Assembly: GCA_025769875.1 (NCBI GenBank)
Contig: JAGFNK010000083.1
Span: 1-64,000, forward strand
DNA: 64,000 nucleotides
Source of the DNA: Russula earlei
Lineage: Eukaryota; Basidiomycota; Agaricomycetes; Russulales; Russulaceae
Direction: 5' to 3'
The translations under genes and the position numbers were made by a program. This document shows, in pieces, positions 24,258 to 35,444 of the stretch; positions within the stretch are counted from its first letter, which is position 1; every line of letters starts with the position of its first letter. The notes beneath the pieces are model-generated. The model made no database searches. It was not told where the DNA came from and worked only from the letters and a program-made list of their open reading frames with translations.

Positions 24258-25417
24258 ATGCCACATGGCCAGGCATTGTCTGATGATGCACGCTGGATTA
24301 TCTTACACATGTCTTCAAGATTGACCCTTGACGATATCACCCATCACACTGGAGTTCCTCGTCGTACTATAGAGCACATTGTGCCACATCTCATGGAACA
24401 GCCAATTGCCCAAACAGTCTACTCCAACCAGCAAATAGAATCCTTACAATGCAGGAAGTACAAGTGAGTTCCTCACATTCTCTAGTTCATTCTGTGGTGC
24501 ATATTGGCTAGTTTCTTCAAGGCACCATTGTCCATACTCTGGATGCCTATCTTGACAAGCTGAGAGATATTTTAAGAGAAAGGACTGGCATTGAGGTGTC
24601 ATTGATGGCTATATGGCATACCCTGAGAAGGAGTGGCTTCACAATGAAGAAGGTAAGTCATTTCACCTTGAGTTCACACTCAAGTGCACCGACTTGCCCA
24701 GCTGAGCAAAAATGCACTAGAGTGCAACGAGGACCTGCGCCTTCAGTATTGGTATACCTTTGGCATCACCTATACTGCAGAGCAGGCAGTTTTTGTGGAT
24801 GAAAGCTCCTTTGATCGCCGAACTGACCTTCAAGGGTGAGCATGGGCGATGTCAGGCCAGCAGCGGTAAGGAAGAGCTTTTTCATTCGAGGAAAATGGTG
24901 TGTCATGCTATCTATATCTACAACAGACTAGAATACAAAGTATCCAGTTATTCGCTTCTCCCAGTGCTCTCGCTCGATGGCATCATCTATAGCCAGCTGG
25001 TTGAGGGTTCTTTCACATCTGAACTATTTACTGGCTTCATCCAAGGTCTACTTTCGAAAATGAATCCCTTCCCTGGCAAGAACTCAGTATTGATCATGGA
25101 CAATGTGCGCATTCATAGAAGTCCACAAATACTCCAAATGGTCAAAGAAAGGTATTATATTGTTTTCTCATGCTGATGTATTGCTCATTTGATGAAGGGG
25201 ATGTCGGCTCCTTTACCTGCCACCATACTCTCCTGATTTTAATCCAATCGAACTCGCATTTTCAAAGATCAAGGCCTATGTTTGTCGGAATGGGGGTGTG
25301 GCTCATGCTGACTTGGGTGGTGATGATACCAATGTGTGGGTTTTCCTGTATAGGGCAGCATTCTCTGTTACGTTGGATGATGCAGCAGGTTGGTTCCACA
25401 AATGTTGCTATATCTGA
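24258..25417 (+). pseudogene. Tc1/mariner (DDE_3) transposase, intron-containing, degenerate
   Basis: Probable exons: 24258-24463, 24512-24652, 24702-24897, about 24932-25151 and 25198-25417, joined by GT-AG introns of 34-49 nt. The N-terminal helix-turn-helix reads SDDARWIILHMSSRLTLDDI and VPRRTIEHIV. The catalytic motifs are FVDESSFDRR (first Asp), VLIMDNVRIH (second Asp) and LPPYSPDFNPIELAF, with 34 residues between the second Asp and Glu (DD34E). The third exon contains TGA (LQG-stop-AWAM) and a frame change before KSFFIRGK, so it is inactive. The stop is TGA at 25415-25417. The gene lies between the inverted arms, as expected for the autonomous member. Confidence 0.82.
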
Positions 25418-26805
25418 CTTTTTCCAAGTTACTGTGGTGTCCCCTTGTTGTACTGTATTGTACCTTGCAAAGCTACCGTTCCGGCCTTGAACATCATTGG
25501 ACCCCAAGCCAACTGCTGCCCCGAGCAGCGGGAGACCCCCACCACTCATGGCTGCTGGCCATGAAATCAGCTGTGCTGGCCTTTCCCCCTACAACCTGCT
25601 CCCCATGTTCTCACCTGCGTCCACAAACTCACTACGATGCCTGCACAGGCGCCTCATGTGTGGGCCCTGTTGTTGCATAAAGTGAGCACATAAAGAGTCA
25701 TGTGGCTTATTCATCAACTGTCCACCTGTCCACTCCTACTCCAGGATGATGACAGGGTGTTCTTCCATTCCCAGAGCTGCTCACCATACCTTGCTCTACC
25801 CCTCCATTTCAACCCCCTAAACCCTCATGGGCTCGAAGCAACGTGCTTCAAAACATTGGCCTGCACCAACACATACTACTGGCCAAAGGAAGGCTGCCTG
25901 AAAAAAAACTGGTGGAAATGAAAGTGACAGCTCAGGCACTCCCACTCGACCGAAGCGATCACAACCACAAGCTCAGGCTTCCAAGACATCCCTTCCTGCT
26001 ATTGATGAGGATGGGGAGGAAGAGTCCTATGCTTATGTAAATGCAGAAGCTTGGGAACTCACTACAGCACACACGCATGGACCACAAGACATGCAAAATT
26101 GTTGCAAAGGCGCATGGCCTTGATGTCGACTCACCCACACAGCTATATGGCTGGCTGCGAATCGCTTACAAGAGTACATATGTGTGTATTCCTTTTGTGC
26201 CATCTCCTCTTTGTCCTCACATCATCATCATCATCATCATCGCCACCAGCATGCCACCCTTGCCCCCATCAACCGCCACACACCCTCGCCCTTGATGCCC
26301 CCGCCTTCACCATGCACCAACGAGTCCCAACGCACAGCCAAAGAGCCCCATACCACGCCGCTGTCTTCATTGCCATCGGATGGTGTTGCTACTGTACATT
26401 TTGGTATGCTTTTCTCCCCTTTTTTACTAGACTCTCATTTTGTTAGTCAGAGATCTGCATGCCGCCTATGTGTCCATTTCCCGGCCTGCCGCCATCTTCC
26501 CTCTCCCTTTCTACTTCCATGCCCCCTCACTCCTCTACCTCACATCTGCCATCCAAGTTCTCCAATTGTCCCACCTGCAATCGTGTTCGGCAGCGCCATC
26601 AGCACCCAAGTGACCACCCACCAGCACTCTCCCTATCCCCCCTCCAGCCTCTCCTTTGCATCGTCTCCCCCTCCTCGCGTCATGACTCAACCACACCCCT
26701 CGTCACCACACCTGGCCTCAGCCATCCTTCACAAATCGCCACATGCCACTACCACAGCTGCTGGAGACCATGACTTGATACCTCGCATTGTCCAGCTTCG
26801 GTCCC

Positions 26806-27633
26806 TGTCAAGACACGTACTGCTGATCCGTGTGGACTCAGGAGCAGGTGGGCAAGGGTCGGAACAGATGGTACGCGGCGTAGGCGGCGTTGAACAAGAG
26901 GACGAGCCAAATGACTAAGATGTACCAGATGGGGACTGGTACGTGTAACTGGAGGCAGAGGCGAAGGTTAGAAGCCAGTGCAACGAGGGGGCTTTAAACA
27001 AGGCGGTCGTAGAAGAGTACCTTGGAAGCGAGAGGAGTCTTTAAACTGAGCGGTCGCAGGGGAGTACCCAGGAAGATGAGAGTATCACAAATGGACAGTC
27101 TGACGACTGCCATGCTTCATTGGGGCTTATATACAGTATACAGGGTCGATTACAAAGCACTGGGACTATTCTAGACTCTTTGGTACCATCCAATAGGACT
27201 ACAGAGGCATAAACTTGCTTGTGTCAACTTTCAGGCTTACTGAGCGCATTACTGATCATTGTGGAGCGATGACATCATTATGATGTCACTGTGGAGCGCT
27301 TAGTGAGCCTATGAGGTCACTGTGGAGTCGCTCAGTCAGCCATGATGTCATTGGAGCCTTGATGACGTCAGATGATTTATGCAACAGTTTCTAAGAGTTT
27401 GTGCCGCTGTTTCGGGTCCATGGTGGCTGAGTGGCCATGTGGCTGCCACGCGATGATTACCCGATTAGGAAACTGGTGCCTGGTCGTGTTATAGTGCCTT
27501 TGCAATAGCAATATCTTGTACCGCAGGGGGATAGCCCAGAAAATGGAAGGGAGTCGGCAATGCAAAGTGAGAGAGGTTCTTCTTGAGTAAAATAGGACAA
27601 TCTTCGGCCAGGACTTGGCCTTGGTTCGTAACA
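26806..27633 (-). repeat. 3' LTR of element C (LTR-C family)
   Basis: 828 bp. On the minus strand it begins TGTTACGAACCAAGG and ends GTGTCTTGACA. It has a TATA-like gtatataagcccc near 27125-27137. Other copies: 35445-36273, 51155-51983 and 63358 onward. Confidence 0.93.
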
Positions 27634-27880
27634 TTCATCCCCTCTTTATAGACTTGTTGCTCCTGCAACAGTAGGGATTTGTTTCTTTGGAAGGTGGAGT
27701 AGTTTGCATATGAAAAGTCGAAGTCTGTTCGTTCGTGGGGAGTTCTCCCTTGTTCTATGATTTGCTTTGGGGATGGCTGTGGTCGATTGGGTGCATGTGG
27801 TCGCAGGAGTTCTCTGAAAAGTTCGTTGGTAACAAGGATAAAGGTAGTCATCGACAGAGGTCATGATGAGAGTTGTTGGT

Positions 27881-30800
27881 TTAGGGGTTACTCCTGGTGG
27901 GAATCGTTCTAAGCGCCTTCGGATATTTCCGATGGAAGTCTTTAACAAGTGATTGCGCTCTTGATAGGTTAGATGCTGGCTCCCAAGTATTTTCTGCAAC
28001 CGTATACCCTTTCCATTTAACTAGGTATTGGATTCCTTTGCGGTTTGGGGAGAGCCGAGAGTTTAGGATCTGTTCTACTTCATATTGTTCTTCACCTTCG
28101 ACTAATATTGGTGGCGGGTTTGAAAAGTTAGGACCATGGGCAATGGTTTCTTTGTAAGGTTTAATCAGGGAGTGGTGAAAAACTGGGTGTATCTTCCAAG
28201 ACTTTGGTAGCTCGAGGCGAACGTTTACTGGATAGGCAGTGGTGACTTTGAATGGCCCATAGCGTCGAGGGGCTAGTTTTGCTTTTGGGTGAGTGGTTCG
28301 TAGATTCGTGGCTTCCAGCCATACTTGATCCCCTTCTTTAAAACGAAATGTGGAGGATTGAGGTCCTGATTGCTTCATGATTTCTGTTGCTCGGTTCAGG
28401 GAGGCAGCTACTTCTTCTCTGAGTTGGTTTAGTCTTGATAGTCTTTCTTGGATTGAAGGGAACTTTGATGTAAAGGCAAGGGGCGGAGCAAATGTTGGGT
28501 TAAAGCCATACCAGACTTCAAACGGGGGTTTGTTCGTAGCACTGTGTTGTCTGGCATTATGTGCGAACTCCATAAAGGGAACTAGTTCTGCCCAATTGTC
28601 TGCTTGATGGTTGCAAAATATTCGTAGGTATTGTTCTAGTTCTTGGTTAACTCGTTCTGTTTCTCCATCTGTCTGTGGGTGATATGCTGTGCTTAATGAT
28701 ACTTTGACATTTAACTTCTTCCATAGTTCTTGAGTGACTTTTGCTGCGAACTGAGGGCCTCTGTCCGATATTATTTGTGTTGGGAGCCCTATTCTTCTCC
28801 AGACATTGTTCATGATTAGTGTCGCTGTTTCGTCTGCTGTGATTGTCTTGTGGCAAGGGGTAATGATTATTGCTTTACTGAATCGATCTACCACGACTAG
28901 GAGGCTGTCGAAGCCTTGTGAAATCGGTAGGTCCGTGATAAAGTCCATAGTAATGCTTTTCCATACTTCTCCAGCTGGTGTAATCGGTACAAGGGGTGTT
29001 TCTGTCTTTGGACGGTTCTTTGTACTTTGGCAAATTGCGCAACCATCTACATAACTTTTGACATAGGTTAGCATTCCTGGCCACCAATAGTTTCGGCTGA
29101 TTAGTTCATAAGTCTTCCATTGGCCAGGATGCCCAGTGGCAAGGGAGTCGTGGTGTAGTTTTAGAATTTTCTTTCTTAGGGTGTCGTTGTTTGGGATATA
29201 GACTTTTCCTTTGAATAGTATTAGTCCATCTTCAAGGTTCCAGTCCTGTAAGCCTTTGGATAGTCGCCTTGGTCCATTCTTTATAATGATTGCTAACGCG
29301 TTAGATACTTCTGGGTCATAGTCTTTGCTAGATCGTAGTTGTTGTCGAAGTTCCTGGTCGCCGATTGGTTCTGTAGCAGAGGTGCGTGTTGCTCTAATTT
29401 TAAAAAATTTGTCATCTAGGAGCACCTTTCCATCATTTTCGTTTTGTATCCCCTCTTTAAAGTCTGGCCGCCTGGACAGACCGTCTGCTTTGTTCATAGT
29501 TCCTGGGTGGTGGGTGATGGTGAAGTCGAAATTGCTGAGGAGGAGTGCCCATCGGGCTTGTCGTCTCGTGAGTTTCTGTTTTGTCATGAAGTATGTCAAG
29601 TTATTGTGGTCTGTCCATAGATCAATGGGGTGTGTAGCGCCTTCAAGGTAGTGTCGGAAGTGCCAGAGGGACAAGACGATAGCAAGGAGTTCTTTATCGT
29701 AGATCATGTAATTTCGTTGTGCGGGGTCCAAGGATTTCGAGAAATAGGCTACTGGGTGATATCTGTTAAATTCATCGGGTTGTTCCAAGATTGCACCGAC
29801 TGCAAAGTCACTTGCATCGCAGATGAGTCGAAAGGGTTTCGTGTGGTTAGGTAACATGAGGATTGGGGCCGTTGTGAATGCTTGGATTAGCTTCTGAAAT
29901 GCTTGTTCTTCATCGTCTTCCCATTTGAAGGGGTTTTCTTTCTTTGTTAAGTTAAACAAGGGCCGTGCTATTCGAGAGTATTGGTGGATAAATCGTCGAT
30001 AGAAGTTGCAGAATCCTAGAAATGCTTGTACTTCCGTAACATTGGTCGGAGTAGGCCACTTTGTAATGCCTATTAACTTGTCTTGGTCCATGGATATTCG
30101 TCCTTGGGAGATATTGATGCCTAGGTAACTAATAGAGGTTTGTCGGAAAGCACATTTCTCTGGTTTCAAGTATAAGTCGTGGTCTTGGAGTGTTTTTAGG
30201 ACCTTATGTGTCCAGTCGTCTAGTTCATTCAAGGTTTGCGCCATGATTAGTATATCATCTAGATAAACAACCACTCGTTCAGTGGCGATGTATTTTGCTA
30301 GGATGGTGTTCATAAAGCGTTGGAAAGTGGCTGGGGCGTTGCAGAGACCAAATGTCATTATCAATGGTTCGAAGAGTCCTAATGGTGTCTTGAATGCTGC
30401 GAGGTGTTCATCGCCCTCTCTGAGGCGAATATTGTTGTATCCCCATCGTACGTCAAACTTGGTAAAGTATTGGGCTCCTTGGAGTTTGTCAATTAATTCA
30501 GGAATCAAGGGTAGTGGATACGCGTCTTTGACAGTTGCTGTATTCAGGGCTCTGTAGTCTTGCACTGGTCGTAGATTTCCTCCTTTCTTTTCTACAAAGA
30601 AGAATGGGCTGGCAATAGCTGCTTTTGATGGTCGGATTGTGCCTCTCTTCAAATGTTCGTCTAAGTATTCTTTTAGGGCTTGTAGTTCCTTGGGAGTAAG
30701 TCGATAAATGCCAGAATCACGTCGGGCGATCCCTGGTTTTAGATTGATTGCATGGTCCCATGGTTGGTGAGCAGGAAGGCGTTGAGAAGCTTGTTCATCG

Positions 30801-31657
30801 AAAACCTTTCGCCATTTCAAGAATTGGGCGGGGATAAGTTCGTCTAATGTCTTAGGGGGTGTTTCCGCACTGGCTAACTTGGTAGCTGTGGTTGATTTGG
30901 CTCTTATGTTGATTGTTATTGGGCTAAACGCATCGTGGATTTGTTCGTCAACACATGGGTTCAATGGTCCTTCAGTATCTGGGAAGATTAGTGCAGCAAT
31001 GTCCGTAAACTCGGGTTCTTCTTCTTCAGGGAAAGTAAGTGCTTGTATTTGGTAATTCCGCGTTCCAGATGCAGATGCAATGGTTATGCTTGGGTGTGTG
31101 GTAAGGCAAGTTCGGGGGCAGTTCCTCAGTGTGATTGTATCATTTGCCCAATCAATATCTGGGTTGTGGTGTCGTAGCCAATCGGTTCCTAAGATAATGT
31201 CGTGATCTCCAATGTTAGTGACAAGGAATTCTGCTTGTTCATTATGAGTGGCGCCTGTGTGCGCTTGAATGCGAAGTCTTTGGATGGTGCTAAAGCGTAT
31301 TAGTCCATTGGCATTTTGTGTTCCGTCTACATTTTGTGCTGGCAAGGGTTTGATCATAGTTCGAAGGTGCAGGTGGTGTCTTTGTGCAAATCGTTCATGG
31401 ATTATCATTCCTTCTGCTCCACTGTCGAGCAGGGCTCTTGCACCGATTTCTTTGCCGCTTGTCTTCCCTACTAAGGTAACTTTCAAGGCAATGGAAGGGG
31501 AGCGAATATTCTTGGTAAAAACTTTGGGGTAATTGATTTCTCTTTGTATCGTACTGATTTGGACCGCATCCCTCCTCGGTGCAGAAGGGGGTCCAATTAA
31601 AAATCCATAGGAGCAGATCTTGGGCGGAGGATCGAGTCTGCAAGTGTCTCTCTCCAA
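27881..31657 (-). CDS. Pol polyprotein of element C: protease, RT, RNase H, integrase, chromodomain
   Basis: 1258 codons without a stop. DSGA protease site at residues 78-81; RT about 300-480 with YLDD at 465-468; RNase H about 608-730 (CDASDFAVGA, YDKELLAI, WTDHNNL); integrase HHCC finger about 835-876 (CAICQ); catalytic Asp 905 (MDF), Asp 965 (SDRG) and Glu 1001 (TERVNQ); the GPY/F-like RYGPFKV; chromodomain about 1180-1240 (YEVEQIL, YLVKWKGY, NTWEP). It makes cDNA and inserts it; the chromodomain targets modified histones. No ATG starts the frame: the first codon given here is TTG and the frame is open to about 31700, so it is presumably reached from gag by -1 frameshifting at 31600-31606. 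All catalytic residues are intact. Confidence 0.93.
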   Translation of the reverse strand: MERDTCRLDPPPKICSYGFLIGPPSAPRRDAVQISTIQREINYPKVFTKNIRSPSIALKVTLVGKTSGKEIGARALLDSGAEGMIIHERFAQRHHLHLRTMIKPLPAQNVDGTQNANGLIRFSTIQRLRIQAHTGATHNEQAEFLVTNIGDHDIILGTDWLRHHNPDIDWANDTITLRNCPRTCLTTHPSITIASASGTRNYQIQALTFPEEEEPEFTDIAALIFPDTEGPLNPCVDEQIHDAFSPITINIRAKSTTATKLASAETPPKTLDELIPAQFLKWRKVFDEQASQRLPAHQPWDHAINLKPGIARRDSGIYRLTPKELQALKEYLDEHLKRGTIRPSKAAIASPFFFVEKKGGNLRPVQDYRALNTATVKDAYPLPLIPELIDKLQGAQYFTKFDVRWGYNNIRLREGDEHLAAFKTPLGLFEPLIMTFGLCNAPATFQRFMNTILAKYIATERVVVYLDDILIMAQTLNELDDWTHKVLKTLQDHDLYLKPEKCAFRQTSISYLGINISQGRISMDQDKLIGITKWPTPTNVTEVQAFLGFCNFYRRFIHQYSRIARPLFNLTKKENPFKWEDDEEQAFQKLIQAFTTAPILMLPNHTKPFRLICDASDFAVGAILEQPDEFNRYHPVAYFSKSLDPAQRNYMIYDKELLAIVLSLWHFRHYLEGATHPIDLWTDHNNLTYFMTKQKLTRRQARWALLLSNFDFTITHHPGTMNKADGLSRRPDFKEGIQNENDGKVLLDDKFFKIRATRTSATEPIGDQELRQQLRSSKDYDPEVSNALAIIIKNGPRRLSKGLQDWNLEDGLILFKGKVYIPNNDTLRKKILKLHHDSLATGHPGQWKTYELISRNYWWPGMLTYVKSYVDGCAICQSTKNRPKTETPLVPITPAGEVWKSITMDFITDLPISQGFDSLLVVVDRFSKAIIITPCHKTITADETATLIMNNVWRRIGLPTQIISDRGPQFAAKVTQELWKKLNVKVSLSTAYHPQTDGETERVNQELEQYLRIFCNHQADNWAELVPFMEFAHNARQHSATNKPPFEVWYGFNPTFAPPLAFTSKFPSIQERLSRLNQLREEVAASLNRATEIMKQSGPQSSTFRFKEGDQVWLEATNLRTTHPKAKLAPRRYGPFKVTTAYPVNVRLELPKSWKIHPVFHHSLIKPYKETIAHGPNFSNPPPILVEGEEQYEVEQILNSRLSPNRKGIQYLVKWKGYTVAENTWEPASNLSRAQSLVKDFHRKYPKALRTIPTRSNP

Positions 31658-33107
31658 GTCGTTAGTGAAGCAACAGGAACGGGTTCTTCTTGCGCAGGTT
31701 CAATGTTTTCATCTTGGATGGTTGTAGCTCTGACTGTTTGGGGGTGAGAACCTTGTCGTTGGCGTCCTTGAGCTGCTTTCTTTGCTCTGCATTGATTTGC
31801 CATATGATTCTTCTTTCCACAATAATAACAGAGATTGTTCTTGTGTCGAAAATTCTTTCTCTGCATCTGTGAGGGGTTTCCTTTCACTTCTGGATTCCCA
31901 GGGTCGTTCATTGGGCTCTCCTTGGTACAAGTTAATTTCCAATGGGTTGTCTGATCCTTGAGTGTTCAATCCTCGGGCACGCACAGAGCGTCCTCCTCGA
32001 AAAGCAGTGGAGTTGTATAGGTGGAAAAGGTTGTCGAATTCTCTTGCTGCTTTGACAAGGGCTGCAAGCGTAGTTGGTGTCGGTGTGATTCCCAATATTT
32101 TCTGATGTAAGGCCGGGTTAATGTTCTTCCTAAATGCGTACATCTTTGTTCTTTCATCGGTGGTAGCTCGTGATGCGTGGTGTGACCATTTCTGATACCA
32201 TTCGTTAAATGGTAGTTTTCCTTGATAATAGGTGTGCATGATATTAGCGGAGGCCAACTCTGCTTCTGCAGGGATAAAGTGATCGGCAAAGGCTTTCTTG
32301 AAGTCGTCCCTATGACCCATAGTCTGCTACGGTACGAGCCATAGCCTTGGTGGTTTGTTCTCTAGCCCACGCTCCGGCGGGTGTTCCTACTTTAAAGTGG
32401 GTTAGTGCAGCGGCAACTTTCTTGCTTTCATCTGTAAAGGAGTCGCCATTGATGTAGTAATAATTGGCCAGAGCTGCCCAAAAGGCTTCTGCATTATCAG
32501 CCTTTCCGTCAAAGGGTTCTGGTGCTGTTCCAACAAGGCATGGATTGCTTGACATGGTGGGATTCTGAGTGGTTGTAGCTGTAACAATAGGTGGGGCTGA
32601 ACCTTGTAGTTGGATTCTAGTTGGAGTGAGCGTTCGAGGGACTGCTTGTGGTACGTTGCTAGTTGTATGAGGAGTAGGTTGTTGGGTATTACGCCGCGTA
32701 GAAGGTCCTGGAGTGGTGCTTCGAGTGCTCTGAGCAGTTCCTAGGATAGCGGTAACTTCTTGAGGTGTTCTGGCTGAGAAATCGACTTCTCGATTGTTAT
32801 AGTAAACCCAATGTCTTCTAGAACGGCTCCACTTGACTGGTCTGTCTAGGAAGAGGCCTGTGTAGTTATAGGGGTTGAAGTCTTGAACGTTTTCTGCTCC
32901 TGGGGCTGCCGCTTTAAGTTGTTCGGTGGTAACTTCGTCGTTATCGTCTTCGTATAACCAAGTGTCAGAAAGATTTCCGTGGTTGATAATAGGTGTGCCT
33001 GCAAATTTTCCTCGATAACAGTGATCTTGGGTGTCATAACTGAGGTTTTCAAATAGGAGTGGGATTAGATTTTCTTCTTCGTCAGTGATGTCCCTCCTAG
33101 TGCTCAT
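31597..33107 (-). pseudogene. Gag of element C with two frameshifts
   Basis: Starts at ATG 33105-33107 (MSTRRDITDEEENL). The capsid region contains GTAPEPFDGKADNAEAFWAA and WYQKWSHHASRATTDERTKM. The nucleocapsid has the knuckle CYYCGKKNHMANQC (about 31800-31840). Comparison with the sister gag in element D, which is open through this region, shows two single-base gains in C: near 32310-32325 (YGS-stop) and near 31862 (AEKEF then RHKNN). Gag as written cannot be made in one piece, although pol is intact. It ends APMDF-stop at 31597-31599, directly after the GGATTTT heptamer. Confidence 0.85.
31600..31606 (-). promoter_or_regulatory. Predicted -1 frameshift site of element C (GGATTTT)
   Basis: Gag codons read atg-gat-ttt-taa. 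Slipping back one base on G-GAT-TTT gives gga-ttt-tta-att and continues in pol as GFLIGPPSAP. GGATTTT is the heptamer reported for dianthovirus frameshifting (from memory). The arrangement matches element A (7074-7080) and element D (60686-60692). Confidence 0.6.
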
Positions 33108-33117
33108 AGATCTAGAC

Positions 33118-34437
33118 GACTGTTATAGTCCAATGACCATTGTTCCAAGGATATGCAATGGTGTAGGCTGGCTTTAGTCGAATGGTATCGGGTCTTCCTT
33201 GATGTTTTCTTAATTGGATTCGGGAGTATTCTTCAGTAATGCTGCTTTGTGTTAGAACTACTCGGGTTTTCCACAGATATCCTTCAAATTCTGCTGGAGA
33301 GATGGCAAAGTCACTTATTTCCTTGGTGGGGTGCTTATAGACTATAAAGTGTGTCAGTCGTTGATGCCAAGCTTGGGTACAATAATTCTTGAATTCAATT
33401 AACTCTCTCCTTGAACGCGTAGGTAGGTTTAATGCTAAGAAGGATTGTTCTGGTAGATAACAGTGTAAATCAGTATTCCTAAGATCGGCACTATCAGGGG
33501 AGGTGGTAATCGCCTGGCGTCCACAAGGTAATTCCGTCAGGAGTAGGAGGTGTGTCTGGTCGAAAGTTGCATGTGCAGTACTCTGTTTTGCAGTTACACC
33601 TTGCTGTCCACGGATTTGACTCAGTATTTTCTGTGCTGGCAGACCAACGTTCTTGACTAGTTGGGACAGTGGTCTGAATTGGTGTGAGGGGTCGAGGGGC
33701 GAGACTTGAGGCTTCTAGGATTGCTGGGACAGAATAGTATGCAGGGGGACCAGTATATGAGGCGTCTGGGCTGGTAATTGCCCAAGGTTGATTATAGTCT
33801 GCGTCGTACAACCACGAGTTAGTTTCCCAATCAAAGGTGTTGTGTATTCCTGGTACAACCGCAAGTTGGACGTAAGATTGGTTTTCCCTTTGTATTCTGT
33901 TGAGGCGTAGGTGGTAGAACTGGACAGTGAGACAATAGTAGCTGATGTATGTCCAACCTAAGTAGAACAAGCGGTATCCTGTTCTCAAGGAGTGGATAAT
34001 AATGTGGTGGCGTGGTTGAATGACTCTGGTCCAGAGGTTTAATTCACTGGCGCGTAAGGATTGGTAGTCAACTGGTTGTCCTTGGATGTTTTTTGCTTGA
34101 GCAAGGTGCCAATATAATAGTTGTTGTCGTGCTGGAGGTAGAAGTCGACTAAGGGTTTCAAGATATAGTGCGTGTTCGTCGTGGCTTAAGAGTTGTCCAA
34201 AAGGCAAGACTTCAAGGAACTCTTTAACAATAAGATGGGGGAAATCTTCGTGAGGTGGTTCAACTCCTGGTACGTCGTGTAAGTTGGTTAAAGTGGTGAC
34301 AGGGAATGCGACGGAGGTCCAAGTTCAATAATGATTTAAGTTTAAGATGTGTCGAGTAATAGCGTCTTCTTCTTCGACTTCTTCTAAGGCGTATTCTCGT
34401 GGCACTTTAGTTAAAACAAGAAAAGGATCTTTATTTG
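33118..34437 (-). pseudogene. ORF2 of element C, unknown protein upstream of gag
   Basis: A coding-like frame opens near 34437 (DPFLVLTKVPREYALEEVEE) and meets TGA at 34325-34327. It continues through KEFLEVLPFGQLLSHDEHAL and a Tyr/Trp-rich middle (YRLFYLGWTYISYYCLTVQF) to a Cys cluster CNCKTEYCTCNF, then shifts frame near 33505 into SADLRNTDLHCYLPEQSF and ends near 33118 (NNGHWTITVV). Element D retains both ends of this region. No known domain is recognised. The Cys cluster could bind metal. Whether the TGA is a real terminator, readthrough or decay is unclear. Confidence 0.55.
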
Positions 34438-34474
34438 ATCTTTATTGAAGCGTTACAAGGGTGGTTCTTACTTT

Positions 34475-35409
34475 TTAAGAACCGTGCGCAAGATCTATGG
34501 TTTCGAGCTGGTACCTCTCAATTATTTCGAGAGGGTTAAGGGGAATACGAGGCGTAAAGCAAAAGCGAAGTAGCTGGGGGTTAAAGCGGATGGTGTCGAC
34601 TGTATAAGTCGAATAGTGACGTAGGGACACGCGGTTACTGTTCTCCTCGAAATGTAAGTAGCCGTATGCGAAAGCGAGACGTCCGTCCAAGAAGTCGTGT
34701 ACAATAGATAAGCAAAACGAGCCCTCGTAAGCAGGGCGGTAAATAGCAGGCAAGGTAAGTAGTTTCCTAAATAACGAGGTGTTAAAAATGTAAGCGATGC
34801 GTCCAAGGGGAAAGTCAGCGTCCGGGGCGTATATCCCGACGTTGGAGCAGATGCCGAAGGGGGTGAGATTGTACTGGGTGGCAAGGGCAGTGTTGGAGGG
34901 TTCTACCGCAAAAGTGTGGACGATGCGTGCACGAAAGGCGGTAGTGAAGGTGTCTGTGAATGTGCGATGAGCTAACTGGTCTGAGGTAGGGATGCGTCCA
35001 AGGTAGTCTTGATGATTCAAGTGGTGGAGGGGACGCCACTGCTCCTGGCGACGATTGGTGGTAGGGAGGACGAAGTACTGGTGCGGATGGAAGCGAAATA
35101 CTGTGCAGGGGGGACGGTCGAGGAAGCCTTCAGGTAAGGGAGGACAGTCCGCTTGCTGTTGCTTGTTCTGCGCTGGAGGGGGAGTGCCGACAGGGACAAA
35201 GTTGTCTGGGATGGGCTGGACAGTGGTAGGAGACGATGGGGGAGCCGTTGGGGAGTACAAGAGGCTGAGGGGTGAGGATGTGTTGACCGGATCGACGTCT
35301 TCAGTGAGGATGCGAAGAGCGGTGCGTGGAGTGGGCTGGAGAGGAGAAGGGAGACGCAGGGAGGTATTGACAAGAGTGGGGGAGTTGGGAGTAGACACTT
35401 GAGCGTTGG
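34475..35409 (-). CDS. ORF1 of element C, unknown 307-residue protein, no ATG
   Basis: An open frame of about 307 codons begins after a TGA near 35415. The first usable codon is GTG (35396-35398), and there is no Met codon anywhere in the frame. The N-terminal third is Pro/Ser/Thr-rich. The rest looks folded: CTVFRFHPHQYFVLPTTNRR, QYNLTPFGICSNVGIYAPDA, GSFCLSIVHDFLDGRLAFAY, ending ETIDLAHGS. The sister in element D (57245-58122) keeps the same protein. A splice acceptor-like ttgaccag at 35410-35417 and a donor AAG|GTACTC in the LTR (35658) could attach a Met-bearing leader exon; in the 5' LTR copy the phases fit. No family recognised. Confidence 0.6.
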
Positions 35410-35444
35410 CTGGTCAATACAAGAATGATGAGAGACTGTCCAGA

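Larger units (their letters stand above)
22126..26805 (+). mobile_element. Tc1/mariner-type transposon with ~1.1-kb inverted arms
   Basis: Left arm 22126-24223 (less the inserted F LTR at 22708-23667) and right arm 25675-26805 are inverted copies of about 1.13 kb, for example ccgaagctggacaa near 22133 against ttgtccagcttcgg near 26790. Between them lies one transposase pseudogene. The right tip is cut by the LTR of element C at 26806, so the true terminus and target duplication cannot be checked on that side. A third arm copy is at 36274-38830. The arms contain long Ser/Pro-rich frames on the arm strand, but none starts or ends consistently between copies. Confidence 0.8.

Noticed and set aside
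26184..26918. 244-codon His/Ser/Pro-rich frame in the right transposon arm
   Set aside because: It crosses the arm boundary into the LTR of element C and is not kept intact in the other arm copies.
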